This document shows positions 42,115-50,568 of a stretch of 64,000 nucleotides of DNA, one piece after another. The stretch is taken from the NCBI GenBank assembly GCA_000775715.1, contig JRWQ01000008.1, positions 186,001 through 250,000 on the forward strand, in the 5' to 3' direction. The notes beneath the pieces are model-generated. The model was not told the origin of the DNA. It did no database searches and saw only the letters and a program-made list of their open reading frames with translations. How positions within the stretch are numbered: position 1 is the stretch's first letter; the number at the start of each line of letters is the position of its first letter. Made by a program: the position numbers and the translations under genes. Source of the DNA: Vibrio tubiashii. GTDB taxonomy: Bacteria; Pseudomonadota; Gammaproteobacteria; Enterobacterales; Vibrionaceae.

Positions 42115-43392
42115 ATGGATCTCGCTTTCGACCGCCGTCATATATGGCATCCTTATACATCCACCTTAACACCTCTGACCTGCTACCCAGTCACCTCGGC
42201 CAACGGTGTCTACTTACAATTAGACGATGGAAAACAATTAGTAGATGGTATGTCATCGTGGTGGTCAGCGATTCATGGTTATAACCACTCGTATCTGAAC
42301 AAAGCAGCGCACGATCAAATTGATAAAATGTCTCATGTGATGTTTGGTGGCATCACCCACGAGCCTGCTATCAATCTATGCAAAAAGCTGCTTAACTTCG
42401 CACCAAGCAACTTGCAGCATGTTTTTTTGGCTGATTCTGGCTCTGTCGCCGTAGAAGTCAGCTTAAAAATGGCGCTGCAATACTGGCACGCCAAAGGTGA
42501 ATCTCGCCCTAAGTTCCTCACACTGCGCGATGGTTACCACGGTGACACCTTTGCCGCTATGTCAGTCACTGACCCTGAAAACTCCATGCACTCTTTATAT
42601 AAAGGCTTTCTGCCAGAGCATATTTTCGCACAATCGCCACAAACAGGATTCTGGCAAGAGTGGGACGAAAGCGATCTTGATGATTTCCGGGCTAAACTAG
42701 CCAAGCACCACCATGAAATCGCAGCGGTAATCTTAGAACCTATCGTGCAAGGTGCAGGAGGCATGAGGATCTATCATTCTAATTTCCTCAAAGAGGTCAG
42801 AGAGCTATGCGATCAATATGAATTACTGCTGATCCTAGATGAGATCGCAACAGGCTTTGGTCGCACGGGGAAAATGTTTGCTTGTGAACACGCTGAAATA
42901 CAACCTGATATTTTGTGTGTGGGTAAAGCATTGACTAGCGGCTATATGACGTTGTCAGCGACTTTAGCTTCCAGTGACGTGGCCAATACCGTTTGCGGTG
43001 GTGAAGCCGGCTGCTTTATGCATGGACCAACCTTTATGGGCAACCCACTGGCTTGCGCTGTTGCTACTGCGAGTATGGAGCTACTCGAACAAGGCAAATG
43101 GCTGAGTCAAACCAAGCAGATTGAACAGCTATTCTCTCAGCTACTGCCTAAGTTAGAGAAGTATGAACGAGTAAAAGAGGTGCGTTGGCTCGGCGCCATT
43201 GGGGTCGTTGAAACCACGACTGCGGTCAACATGGAGCAAATACAGGCGTTGTTTGTTGAGCAAGGTGTGTGGATTAGGCCGTTCGGTAAGCTCATCTATA
43301 TGATGCCACCGTTTATTAGCGAGCCTGAACATATAGAGAGACTGGTGAGTGCGGTTGAGTGTGCGTTGAATAGTGAAGAGTGCTTTACTTAA
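42115..43392 (+). CDS. bioA: Adenosylmethionine-8-amino-7-oxononanoate aminotransferase
   Basis: 425 residues. Class III aminotransferase: HPYTS near the start, WWSAIHGYNHSYLN, DGYHGDTFAAMSVTDP, ILDEIATGFGRTG, and the PLP lysine in ILCVGKALTSGYM (about 275). It converts KAPA to DAPA using SAM as amino donor. Transcribed away from bioBFCD. Confidence 0.98.
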   Translation: MDLAFDRRHIWHPYTSTLTPLTCYPVTSANGVYLQLDDGKQLVDGMSSWWSAIHGYNHSYLNKAAHDQIDKMSHVMFGGITHEPAINLCKKLLNFAPSNLQHVFLADSGSVAVEVSLKMALQYWHAKGESRPKFLTLRDGYHGDTFAAMSVTDPENSMHSLYKGFLPEHIFAQSPQTGFWQEWDESDLDDFRAKLAKHHHEIAAVILEPIVQGAGGMRIYHSNFLKEVRELCDQYELLLILDEIATGFGRTGKMFACEHAEIQPDILCVGKALTSGYMTLSATLASSDVANTVCGGEAGCFMHGPTFMGNPLACAVATASMELLEQGKWLSQTKQIEQLFSQLLPKLEKYERVKEVRWLGAIGVVETTTAVNMEQIQALFVEQGVWIRPFGKLIYMMPPFISEPEHIERLVSAVECALNSEECFT

Positions 43393-43397
43393 ATTTC

Positions 43398-43427
43398 GAG
43401 CCGCGAGTGACTAACAACTCGCGGCTC
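43398..43427. terminator. Strong hairpin at the bioA 3' end
   Basis: GAGCCGCGAGT-8 nt-ACTCGCGGCTC, a perfect 11-bp stem just after the bioA stop. No T-run follows on either strand, so it may act as an mRNA-stabilising hairpin or a weak terminator. Confidence 0.7.
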
Positions 43428-43428
43428 A

Positions 43429-43461
43429 AAACTCGAAACTCGAAACTCGAAACTCGAAACT
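43429..43461. repeat. Tandem heptamer repeat (AAACTCG)4 plus partial copy
   Basis: Four exact 7-bp copies from 43429 to 43456 and a partial fifth, directly after the bioA hairpin and before the convergent UPF0319 gene. Similar in period and placement to the (GAGAATC)5 array after purB. Confidence 0.95.
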
Positions 43462-43473
43462 TCAATCAGTTTG

Positions 43474-44157
43474 TTATTCTTGGTCAATCATCCAACGGCG
43501 GAACGCTTTACGCTCTTCTTTAGAGGATTTTAGATACCAGGCTTTTAGTTGGTCAACGTTGCTTGAAGACACTGGCTTGGCTTGCGCAGTTTTCTCAACT
43601 TTGATCGACGTCGAAGTCACAGCAGCTGTGGTTGTTGCCGCGACTGCTATAGCTTGTGCTTCAACTGGCTTATCGATGAGTTGACCATTTTTAAAGAAAA
43701 TTCCTTGATTTTCATTGTGCTGAACTAAAAGCTTATCTAAACCAGAAAAAGGTAAAAAACCTGACTTTCCCTTGATTGCAGACTGTTGATAGCTAATTTG
43801 CTTTCCATCTACCTTAACAACCCATTTAGGATCATTGTTCCCAAACGCTCTTTGAGCTTCTGCCATGCTTCGAGCAAGAGGGTGTTCTATTACCACTTCT
43901 TCTCCAGATAGAGTAAATGAAATTGCAAAAGGTTTTGAGGTAAAAACGTCGCTACTAGAGCCTTTGGACATATTCTTATCCATTTTTACTACTATCTGAT
44001 TAAAACCTCCGGAAATCTTATTTTCACCAATTCTACTCTGCGAAGGTTCTCCATTAATATATAGAATGCTAACCCCCCCTTTAGGTATTAAGGTGGCAGC
44101 ATTTACAGAACCAATGACCAAACTACTCAACATAGCTAATACTAAGCTGTACTTCAT
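43474..44157 (-). CDS. UPF0319 (DUF2057) family secreted protein
   Basis: 227 residues with a signal peptide (MKYSLVLAMLSSLVIGSVNA). The family pattern (ATLIPKGGVSILYINGEPSQ, NQIVVKMDKNM, and a C-terminal LKAWYLKSSKEERKAFRRWM) matches DUF2057, which includes E. coli YccT and a V. cholerae protein next to ompT. A low-complexity alanine/threonine linker lies at about 168-190. YccT has been linked to curli control in E. coli; the role in vibrios is unknown. Confidence 0.9.
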   Translation of the reverse strand: MKYSLVLAMLSSLVIGSVNAATLIPKGGVSILYINGEPSQSRIGENKISGGFNQIVVKMDKNMSKGSSSDVFTSKPFAISFTLSGEEVVIEHPLARSMAEAQRAFGNNDPKWVVKVDGKQISYQQSAIKGKSGFLPFSGLDKLLVQHNENQGIFFKNGQLIDKPVEAQAIAVAATTTAAVTSTSIKVEKTAQAKPVSSSNVDQLKAWYLKSSKEERKAFRRWMIDQE

Positions 44158-44206
44158 TATTTATCCCTAATTAGCGGTAACAACAGGCAATATTCACATC
44201 AAAAAA

Positions 44207-44235
44207 CAACAAAAGCCACCCTAAGGTGGCTTTTA
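44207..44235 (-). terminator. Terminator of the porin gene
   Basis: AAAAGCCACC-CTAA-GGTGGCTTTT stem at 44211-44234; on the minus strand a T-rich tail (TTTTGTTGTTTTTT) follows. Confidence 0.92.
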
Positions 44236-44264
44236 TGTGTATTAAAGCGTTATCTAATTTAGAA

Positions 44265-45260
44265 TTAGAATGATGCTTCAACACCAATTGCTAGACCAGT
44301 GTTGTCATCAACACCGTCTTGGTCAAGACCACCAACTTCTGCGTAAAGTTTAGTGTTAGGTGCAATGCCGTAAGTTGTGTTTACAAACCAACGATCAGCT
44401 TCTTTAGCTTTCACGTCGTGGTCACCGATAGAGTAACCTGCAGCAAAACCAAGTTTACCCATTGTGTAAGCTGCTGCGAATGCAACTACACTGCTGTCAT
44501 CGTTTTCTAGATCCGAATCTACACCGTAGTAAGCTACTGCTAGTTCAACATTCTCGATACCACCGTACACTACTTCTAAAGCGTGACCAGCGTGATCTTT
44601 GTTAGTTGCAGTTTCTTGATCAACACTGTACTGAGCGTAAAATGCAGAAATGTCGAAACCAGCTACACGGTATCCAGCACGCGCATCGTAATACGTGTCG
44701 TTATTGCCGTCGATTACTGTTGATTTACCATTTGTGATATCAAAGCCATGAGCAACTTTGTTTTGAACAAAACCAAGTGTCGCGTAGAAATCACCGTTAT
44801 CGAAATCGTAACGAACTGCTTCATCAGAACATTCGTCTGTTAGGCCATCTAGAAGCTTAGAAATACCAAACGCTTCATCTTTACCGATACCTAGGTCATC
44901 AGCTGCAGTACATAGGCGACCAAACTTGATAGAACCTGCTGTGTTATGGTAAGCCGCTACGTAAGTATCACCGTTACGAGTTACTTCTGAGTTAGTTTTC
45001 TCAGAACCGTTGAACTCCCAGTATGCGCCTACTGACCAGTCATCGTTAACCATGTAACGGATGTCGAAACCGAAGTCAGCATCTTCAATGCGCTGCTCCA
45101 TTTGGCTATCGCCATCCACATCGTTACGGTAAACAACTTCGATATCACCTTTAAGGTTAACTGTGATGCCTTCTTCGTTGTATAGTTCGATAGCTGCGTT
45201 AGCGAACGGTGCTGCTGCTGATGCTGCTAGAACTGAAAGAGCTACTAGAGTCTTTTTCAT
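44265..45260 (-). CDS. ompT: Outer-membrane porin, OmpT-like
   Basis: 331 residues: signal peptide ending ANA at about 22, then alternating beta strands and a C-terminal phenylalanine (GLAIGVEASF), the sorting signal of outer-membrane barrels. It is a general trimeric porin (Gram-negative porin family) with an acidic bias. The symbol rests on context: V. cholerae ompT lies beside dinG and an UPF0319 gene as here. The 5' UTR is about 110 nt if the promoter at 45379-45407 is right, and carries a 13-nt match to the VrrA-like RNA. Two cysteines (about 118 and 141) are unusual for a porin and could form a disulfide. Confidence 0.88.
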   Translation of the reverse strand: MKKTLVALSVLAASAAAPFANAAIELYNEEGITVNLKGDIEVVYRNDVDGDSQMEQRIEDADFGFDIRYMVNDDWSVGAYWEFNGSEKTNSEVTRNGDTYVAAYHNTAGSIKFGRLCTAADDLGIGKDEAFGISKLLDGLTDECSDEAVRYDFDNGDFYATLGFVQNKVAHGFDITNGKSTVIDGNNDTYYDARAGYRVAGFDISAFYAQYSVDQETATNKDHAGHALEVVYGGIENVELAVAYYGVDSDLENDDSSVVAFAAAYTMGKLGFAAGYSIGDHDVKAKEADRWFVNTTYGIAPNTKLYAEVGGLDQDGVDDNTGLAIGVEASF

Positions 45261-45378
45261 AATAATCCACTGCCTTTTCTATAGAATGGGAATTCCTTGT
45301 CCGGTTCCCTTTATGTTTTTTGATGGTAACTCCAATCTCTTATGGACCAGATGTCACCTTCACTAAATTTCGGGGTCT

Positions 45379-45407
45379 AGATTGCAAAAGATTATCCGGC
45401 GTGTCAA
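45379..45407 (-). promoter_or_regulatory. Promoter candidate of the porin gene
   Basis: On the minus strand, a perfect -35 TTGACA (45402-45407), 17-nt spacer and a weak -10 CAATCT (45379-45384). A weak -10 is common at activator-dependent promoters; V. cholerae ompT is controlled by CRP and ToxR. Confidence 0.5.
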
Positions 45408-45499
45408 ATGTTCTAAAAAATTATGCTAAAAATACATAAAAACAATATATATCAATAATTTACATAAAGATTAGCACTTTTTTCGAGCCAGTTCATAGA

Positions 45500-45629
45500 T
45501 TATAACAAGGATCATCAAACACCTCTCCAAACCTCCAGACCAGTCAATAATATCGAAAGAGGTGAAATTATAGGTTAATTTCAGAATATATCACCACCAA
45601 GGTGTTTCTTTTGGCGTGATATATTTTTT
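45500..45629 (+). ncRNA. Possible structured RNA with terminator between ompT and dinG
   Basis: CACCTCT (45520-45526) pairs with AGAGGTG (45558-45564), and ATATATCAC (45586-45594) with GTGATATAT (45616-45624), the latter with an inner CCAA/TTGG stem and a run of six T on the plus strand. Nothing annotated on the plus strand needs this terminator. The region lies in a 516-nt gap holding the divergent ompT and dinG promoters. The 5' end is a guess. Confidence 0.4.
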
Positions 45630-45776
45630 ACATTTAGAATTAATTGTAAGTCTCTGAAGGTTCAGTTTTTTTTTGTGAACAAGATCCACATTTTGTTATT
45701 AAGCATTCTATTTCGTGAACTGAGTTGTACTTAGCGAACTGTGCTATGATGCTTCACCCGCTTTATAGGTCACAGT

Positions 45777-47849
45777 ATGATAACCAGTAAAATCCAACAA
45801 TCTATCCGCGCTAGTTACCAAAACCTGCAGTCACAGCTCGAAAATTTTGTCCCCCGTCGAGCTCAAAACTATCTTGTTGCAGAGATCGCTAAAACACTAT
45901 GTGGCGAATATCACAAATCTACGCGCATGATTGTGGCCGAGGCGGGAACCGGAATTGGCAAGTCTCTCTCTTATTTAATGGCCACAATTCCGGTTGCTGT
46001 ACTTAACAATCGCAAAGTAGTGATCTCAACTGCTACCGTCGCGCTGCAAGAACAGTTAATCGGAAAAGATCTGCCTCTATATAGAAGGCTCACAGACAGA
46101 GAGTTTTCATTCATTTTGGCTAAAGGCCGTCAACGCTATTGCTGTGCAGAGAAACTCGCATCGGCCAGTGGTGTCGATGGTGGTCAACTGGCGATGTTTG
46201 AAACCAAGCCTAAACAGAAAGAAATCGAGCTACTGCAAACCATGTACAAGTCTTTGGCGCAAGGTAAATGGGACGGCGATCGAGACAGTTGGCCGAAACC
46301 AATTAAGGATGAACTGTGGCAGATGATTGTCAGTGACAAACATAGCTGCAACCTAAGCCTTCCTGCACATAGAGACTGCCCTTTTCAAAAAGCGCGCTCT
46401 GAGCTAGACAAAGCCGATGTCATTATTGCTAACCATAGTTTGGTTATGGCCGACGCTGATCTTGGTGGCGGTGTGATACTTCCAGAACCAGAGAATACCA
46501 TTTACGTTTTTGACGAGGCGCACCACCTGCCTCATGTTGCCCGAGATCACTCTTCAGCTTCCGCCAGCCTGAAAGGCGCCGCAAGTTGGTTGGAAAGACT
46601 CAACCAATCAGTGACTAAATTTGCCAATATGGCAGATGAAAAACGTGTCGCACGATTCAGAAATGAACTACAAGACTCGGTGCAGCAGTTGATCCCTTCC
46701 TTGAGCCAACTCGCAACGCGCTTCGATCCCACTCATTTTGAAGAAAGCATCTACCGGTTTGAAAACGGTGAACTGCCTAGTTGGCTAGACGAAGAGTCGA
46801 AAACGCTTAAGAAGCTCACTCAAAAAGGCGCACAAGCGGTCGCCAAAGTGGCAGAGCTAATATCTGAGCGAGTGAAAGACGGAGAATTGTCCAACCGCCT
46901 AGCTGAACCTGCGCTAGCTGAGCTTGGCTTTTATATTCAACGTATGGACAATTTAGCGCAAGTTTGGCACCTCATGGCAGAGCCTTTACGTGAAAAAGGT
47001 GCCCCTCTCGTGCGCTGGTTAGAGATAAGTTCAGAACGTGAAAGCGATTTTGTCGTCAACGTTTCCCCACTTGAAGTGGGTTGGCAACTCGACCAACAGC
47101 TATGGAGTCGTTGTGTGGGGGCAGTACTGACTTCCGCCACCCTTCGAGCTCTCAACTCTTTTAGCTTTTTCTGCCGACAATCAGGGATAAGCGAAAAAAC
47201 GGAAGATGGCGTGAAGTTTCTTGCCCTCGCTTCTCCGTTTGACTATCAGAATCAGGCTGAGCTGCACATTCCGCAAATGCGCGTTGAGCCCTCAGCTCCG
47301 CAGTTCACCGATCATTTGATTGAGAAGCTACCGACTTTGATTGAGAACAGCAAAGCCAACCTAGTGCTGTTTTCGTCCTACTGGCAGATGAACCAAGTGG
47401 CCGAAGCCTTATCAACAGAATTTGTAAAAAAAGGTTGGGCTTTGCAAGTTCAAGGTCAAGAGTCGCGCTTAGAAATCCTAAAAAAACATAAAACACTGGT
47501 ACAGTGCAAAAAAACCAGTGTGCTGTTTGGAACGGGTAGCTTTTCTGAAGGTTTAGACTTACCAGGCGAGCTTTTAGAAAACCTAATTATTACCAAAATA
47601 CCTTTTGCTGTGCCGACTTCTCCAGTTGAACAAGCCCATGCAGAGTACATCGAAAGCAAAGGGGGGAATCCATTTATGCAGATCACTGTACCTGAAGCGA
47701 GTAAAAAGTTAATTCAGTCAGTCGGACGCTTGCTGCGCAAAGAACGTGATTCTGGTAAAGTCATCATCCTAGACCGACGATTAGTGACTAAACGATATGG
47801 CAGTGCCTTGCTTGACTCACTGCCACCATTTAAGCGCGTTATTGAATAA
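45777..47849 (+). CDS. dinG: ATP-dependent DNA helicase DinG
   Basis: 690 residues, XPD-like superfamily 2. Walker A EAGTGIGKS at 55-63, four iron-sulfur cysteines in the RYCC pair (122-123 region), DKHSC and HRDC, and the DEAH box FDEAHHL at about 247. C-terminal motif GSFSEGLDLPGE and SVGRLLRKERDSG are typical. It unwinds R-loops and DNA structures after damage. E. coli dinG is SOS-induced, but I found no LexA box upstream here. Confidence 0.96.
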   Translation: MITSKIQQSIRASYQNLQSQLENFVPRRAQNYLVAEIAKTLCGEYHKSTRMIVAEAGTGIGKSLSYLMATIPVAVLNNRKVVISTATVALQEQLIGKDLPLYRRLTDREFSFILAKGRQRYCCAEKLASASGVDGGQLAMFETKPKQKEIELLQTMYKSLAQGKWDGDRDSWPKPIKDELWQMIVSDKHSCNLSLPAHRDCPFQKARSELDKADVIIANHSLVMADADLGGGVILPEPENTIYVFDEAHHLPHVARDHSSASASLKGAASWLERLNQSVTKFANMADEKRVARFRNELQDSVQQLIPSLSQLATRFDPTHFEESIYRFENGELPSWLDEESKTLKKLTQKGAQAVAKVAELISERVKDGELSNRLAEPALAELGFYIQRMDNLAQVWHLMAEPLREKGAPLVRWLEISSERESDFVVNVSPLEVGWQLDQQLWSRCVGAVLTSATLRALNSFSFFCRQSGISEKTEDGVKFLALASPFDYQNQAELHIPQMRVEPSAPQFTDHLIEKLPTLIENSKANLVLFSSYWQMNQVAEALSTEFVKKGWALQVQGQESRLEILKKHKTLVQCKKTSVLFGTGSFSEGLDLPGELLENLIITKIPFAVPTSPVEQAHAEYIESKGGNPFMQITVPEASKKLIQSVGRLLRKERDSGKVIILDRRLVTKRYGSALLDSLPPFKRVIE

Positions 47850-47890
47850 TAGAGGCCATCGGGCCCAGAACTATAAAGAAGAACAACGAT

Positions 47891-48670
47891 ATGGAATTAT
47901 TTGAGCCAACCATGCTATTAGTGTTGGCACTTGTCGCTTTCGTGGCAGGCTTTATCGACGCTGTTGCGGGTGGCGGTGGCATGCTTACCGTTCCTGCACT
48001 ACTGTCATTGGGCCTACCGCCACATATTGCGCTTGGAACCAATAAACTCGCTGCTACTTTTGCCTCTTCTACGGCCGCCTTTACTTATTATCGCAAAAAG
48101 CTATTTAAACCTCAGTGTTGGACGCGAGCTTTTATCGCGACTTTAATTGGTGCGATACTCGGCACTCTATTTGTCGATTTGATTAGCACAGAGTGGTTAG
48201 AAAAAATCCTACCTCTGATCATTCTAGGGGCTGCGATTTATACCATCTGGCATAAAACGCCTAGCAAGGTTAACAATGAGTCACCACAACCCTGCCCAAT
48301 TTTGAACAAAAAGCAGTATGCGCAAGGTTTAACGTTAGGTTTTTACGACGGCGTAGCCGGCCCCGGAACTGGTGCATTCTGGACAGTGAGTTCAATGGCA
48401 CTGTATCGACTCAACATCTTATTGGCATCTGGGCTAGCTAAGGCGATGAACTTCACCAGTAACTTCACCTCTTTAGTGACATTTGCCATACTGGGCCATA
48501 TCGACTGGGTGCTCGGGCTGACCATGGGTGTATGCTTAATGGCAGGTGCTTTTGTTGGCGCACATTCAGCCATTCGCTTCGGTGCTAAGTTCATCCGTCC
48601 AGTCTTTGTTACTGTTGTGAGTATTCTTGCAGTAAAACTCGCTTACGAAGCATGGTTTGTAAATCTCTAA
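47891..48670 (+). CDS. TauE/SafE family membrane transporter
   Basis: 259 residues with about eight membrane helices. The family repeats are clear: FVAGFIDAVAGGGGMLTVPALL, GTNKLAATFASSTAAFTYYRK and GFYDGVAGPGTGAFW, with the conserved GGGG and GPGTG loops. These proteins are proposed exporters of sulfite, sulfoacetate or related anions; E. coli YfcA is a near relative. It overlaps no neighbour except by 3 nt before priC and seems part of a short operon with priC, rsmS and roxA. Confidence 0.92.
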   Translation: MELFEPTMLLVLALVAFVAGFIDAVAGGGGMLTVPALLSLGLPPHIALGTNKLAATFASSTAAFTYYRKKLFKPQCWTRAFIATLIGAILGTLFVDLISTEWLEKILPLIILGAAIYTIWHKTPSKVNNESPQPCPILNKKQYAQGLTLGFYDGVAGPGTGAFWTVSSMALYRLNILLASGLAKAMNFTSNFTSLVTFAILGHIDWVLGLTMGVCLMAGAFVGAHSAIRFGAKFIRPVFVTVVSILAVKLAYEAWFVNL

Positions 48671-48672
48671 TT

Positions 48673-49221
48673 ATGAGCAAAATTAAACAACTGCAATCAA
48701 CCCTTGAGCAGCTCGCCATCAATGCGGCTGCGCTCGATCGTCAAAGAGGTGAGCATCACTTACCACTGTTTGACGAACGGCTTTTTATCTGCAAAGCCAA
48801 GTTGTTAGTGCCTTGCGTCAAAGAGACCCAATCCACCCTCGATAGCATTATACGAGAAGAAGACGCTGGCAAACTCACCACAATGCGTGCTGAGTATCTG
48901 ACAGAGCGTTTACTCGCTCAAATCAGTGCGATTCAAAGGGAGCTTGCAACAACCAGAATTCGTAAAAGCGAGCCCAAGCACAGTAGCTATTACCGTAAAC
49001 CGATCAACGAACTTTCCCAACAACTTGCCCAGCACCAAGATTGGGAACGTCGATTAATGGAAATGGTGCGCGACAAAGAGCTTGCCCTTCAGTACGCCCC
49101 GCCTTTCCAGCAACAAGCCGCGCAGCAAGCACTGATGAGTACCGAACAACGACTTAAACGCTGCCAGGAAGCGAAACTTAAGATTGAAAAACAGATTACT
49201 TACAGAGAGAGAAATCAGTAA
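48673..49221 (+). CDS. priC: Primosomal replication protein PriC
   Basis: 182 residues from the ATG at 48673 ([20 protein letters not shown]). Mostly helical and basic, with the [19 protein letters not shown] and [24 protein letters not shown] blocks of the family. PriC reloads DnaB at abandoned replication forks. It starts 2 nt after the transporter stop and shares its last base with the rsmS start (TAATG). Confidence 0.9.
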   Translation: MSKIKQLQSTLEQLAINAAALDRQRGEHHLPLFDERLFICKAKLLVPCVKETQSTLDSIIREEDAGKLTTMRAEYLTERLLAQISAIQRELATTRIRKSEPKHSSYYRKPINELSQQLAQHQDWERRLMEMVRDKELALQYAPPFQQQAAQQALMSTEQRLKRCQEAKLKIEKQITYRERNQ

Positions 49222-49391
49222 TGCCTTCATCTAACTCTGGGTTAGACAATGCTCCCGATGAAATAAAACTTGCCGTTGACCTTATCTATTTACTCGAAAG
49301 CAATGAAGTTGACCCTAAAACTGCGCTCGAAGCGATAAAAATCGTGAAAGCAGATTTAGAAAGCAAACTAGGTAACTCATGTACCAGTTAA
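49221..49391 (+). CDS. rsmS: RsmS (YbaM) small regulatory protein
   Basis: 56 residues: the pattern [20 protein letters not shown] followed by [21 protein letters not shown] matches E. coli YbaM (DUF2496). In Pectobacterium the homologue RsmS is a post-transcriptional regulator affecting virulence and antibiotic synthesis. It starts at the last base of priC and overlaps roxA by 13 nt, so all three are translationally linked. It is easily missed because of its size. Confidence 0.92.
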   Translation: MPSSNSGLDNAPDEIKLAVDLIYLLESNEVDPKTALEAIKIVKADLESKLGNSCTS

Positions 49392-50512
49392 GTTTTGATC
49401 TGGACCAATTTCTATCTGAGTATTGGCATAAGAAACCCACTGTCATAAAAGCTGGCTTCAAGAATTTCGTCGATCCTATCACCCCAGATGAGCTTGCTGG
49501 GCTTGCGATGGAGGAAGAAGTAGATTCACGCTTTGTCACCAATAAAGAAAACCAATGGGCGGCGCAACATGGGCCTTTTAACCAAGCCCACTTCGAAACG
49601 CTTGACCAGTCACACTGGCAACTGGTGGTCCAAGCTTGTAACCATTGGCACTTAGGCTCAGCGCAACTTATTGAACCATTTAAAAAGCTGCCAAACTGGT
49701 TGTTTGATGATCTCATGGTTTGCTTCTCAGCCCCAAAAGGCGGTGTCGGCCCTCACATAGATCAATATGATGTCTTTATCATTCAAGGGAGTGGCAAGAG
49801 GCATTGGCGCGTTGGGGACAAAGACGTTGGCCAATACAAGGAGTCAATCCAAGCTGGAGCGCTGAGACAAATTGAAGGCTTTGACGCCATCATTGACCAA
49901 GTTCTCGAGCCTGGAGACATACTGTACATACCACCGGGTTTCCCTCATGAAGGTGATACCCTCGAACCGAGTATGAGCTACTCTATTGGCTATCGCTCGC
50001 CAAAAGAGCAGGAGCTGCTGAGCAATTTTGCCGACTATGTTCTCGCCCACGACAAAGGTGATGTTCATTTGCACAATCCACGTATGAACATCCAACAGCA
50101 TCATGGCGAAATTTTAGCTACCGATAAGCATCTACTCACAGAGATGCTCAAAGCGACATTAAACAGTGACAAAGACGTTGAACGCTTCTTGGGGACTATG
50201 CTTAGCCAATCGCGCCACCAGCTCGATATCGTTGAACCCGATGAAAAGCTCGAACTGTCGGATGTACGAGAACACTTAACCATGCAAGGTGTACTGAAAA
50301 AGGTGTCCGGAGTTCGCGCTTTATATCACGAGCAATCGACGCATATGGTTTACATCAATGGAGAGGTATTTAATGTCGAGGCGCCATGGCTTATCAACGC
50401 CTTGTGCAATTGTGAGCAAATCACTCTCGAGACTTTTGCCAATGCCACCCAAGAACCTGCTATTCAGCTTCTTACCGAATTAGTCAATAAAGGTTATTGG
50501 TATCTCGACTGA
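49379..50512 (+). CDS. roxA: Ribosomal protein uL16 arginine hydroxylase
   Basis: 377 residues, JmjC-like cupin (YcfD family). The iron-binding triad is visible as PHIDQYD (H126, D128) and PPGFPH (H190), close to the E. coli positions. It uses oxygen and 2-oxoglutarate to hydroxylate an arginine of uL16. The C-terminal winged-helix region is present (about 290-377). The start ATG at 49379 lies within rsmS. Confidence 0.95.
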   Translation: MYQLSFDLDQFLSEYWHKKPTVIKAGFKNFVDPITPDELAGLAMEEEVDSRFVTNKENQWAAQHGPFNQAHFETLDQSHWQLVVQACNHWHLGSAQLIEPFKKLPNWLFDDLMVCFSAPKGGVGPHIDQYDVFIIQGSGKRHWRVGDKDVGQYKESIQAGALRQIEGFDAIIDQVLEPGDILYIPPGFPHEGDTLEPSMSYSIGYRSPKEQELLSNFADYVLAHDKGDVHLHNPRMNIQQHHGEILATDKHLLTEMLKATLNSDKDVERFLGTMLSQSRHQLDIVEPDEKLELSDVREHLTMQGVLKKVSGVRALYHEQSTHMVYINGEVFNVEAPWLINALCNCEQITLETFANATQEPAIQLLTELVNKGYWYLD

Positions 50513-50516
50513 TCAA

Positions 50517-50550
50517 ATATAAAAGGGCTTCACTCGAAGCCCTTTTCCCA
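50517..50550. terminator. Bidirectional terminator between roxA and the chemoreceptor gene
   Basis: AAAAGGGCTTC-ACTC-GAAGCCCTTTT, 11-bp stem with A- and T-runs on the two sides, between convergent genes. Confidence 0.92.
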
Positions 50551-50568
50551 ATAACAACCTTACCTTCG

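Noticed and set aside
45700..45776. LexA box expected upstream of dinG
   Set aside because: No CTGT-N8-ACAG pattern is present near the start; SOS control is not supported by the sequence here.
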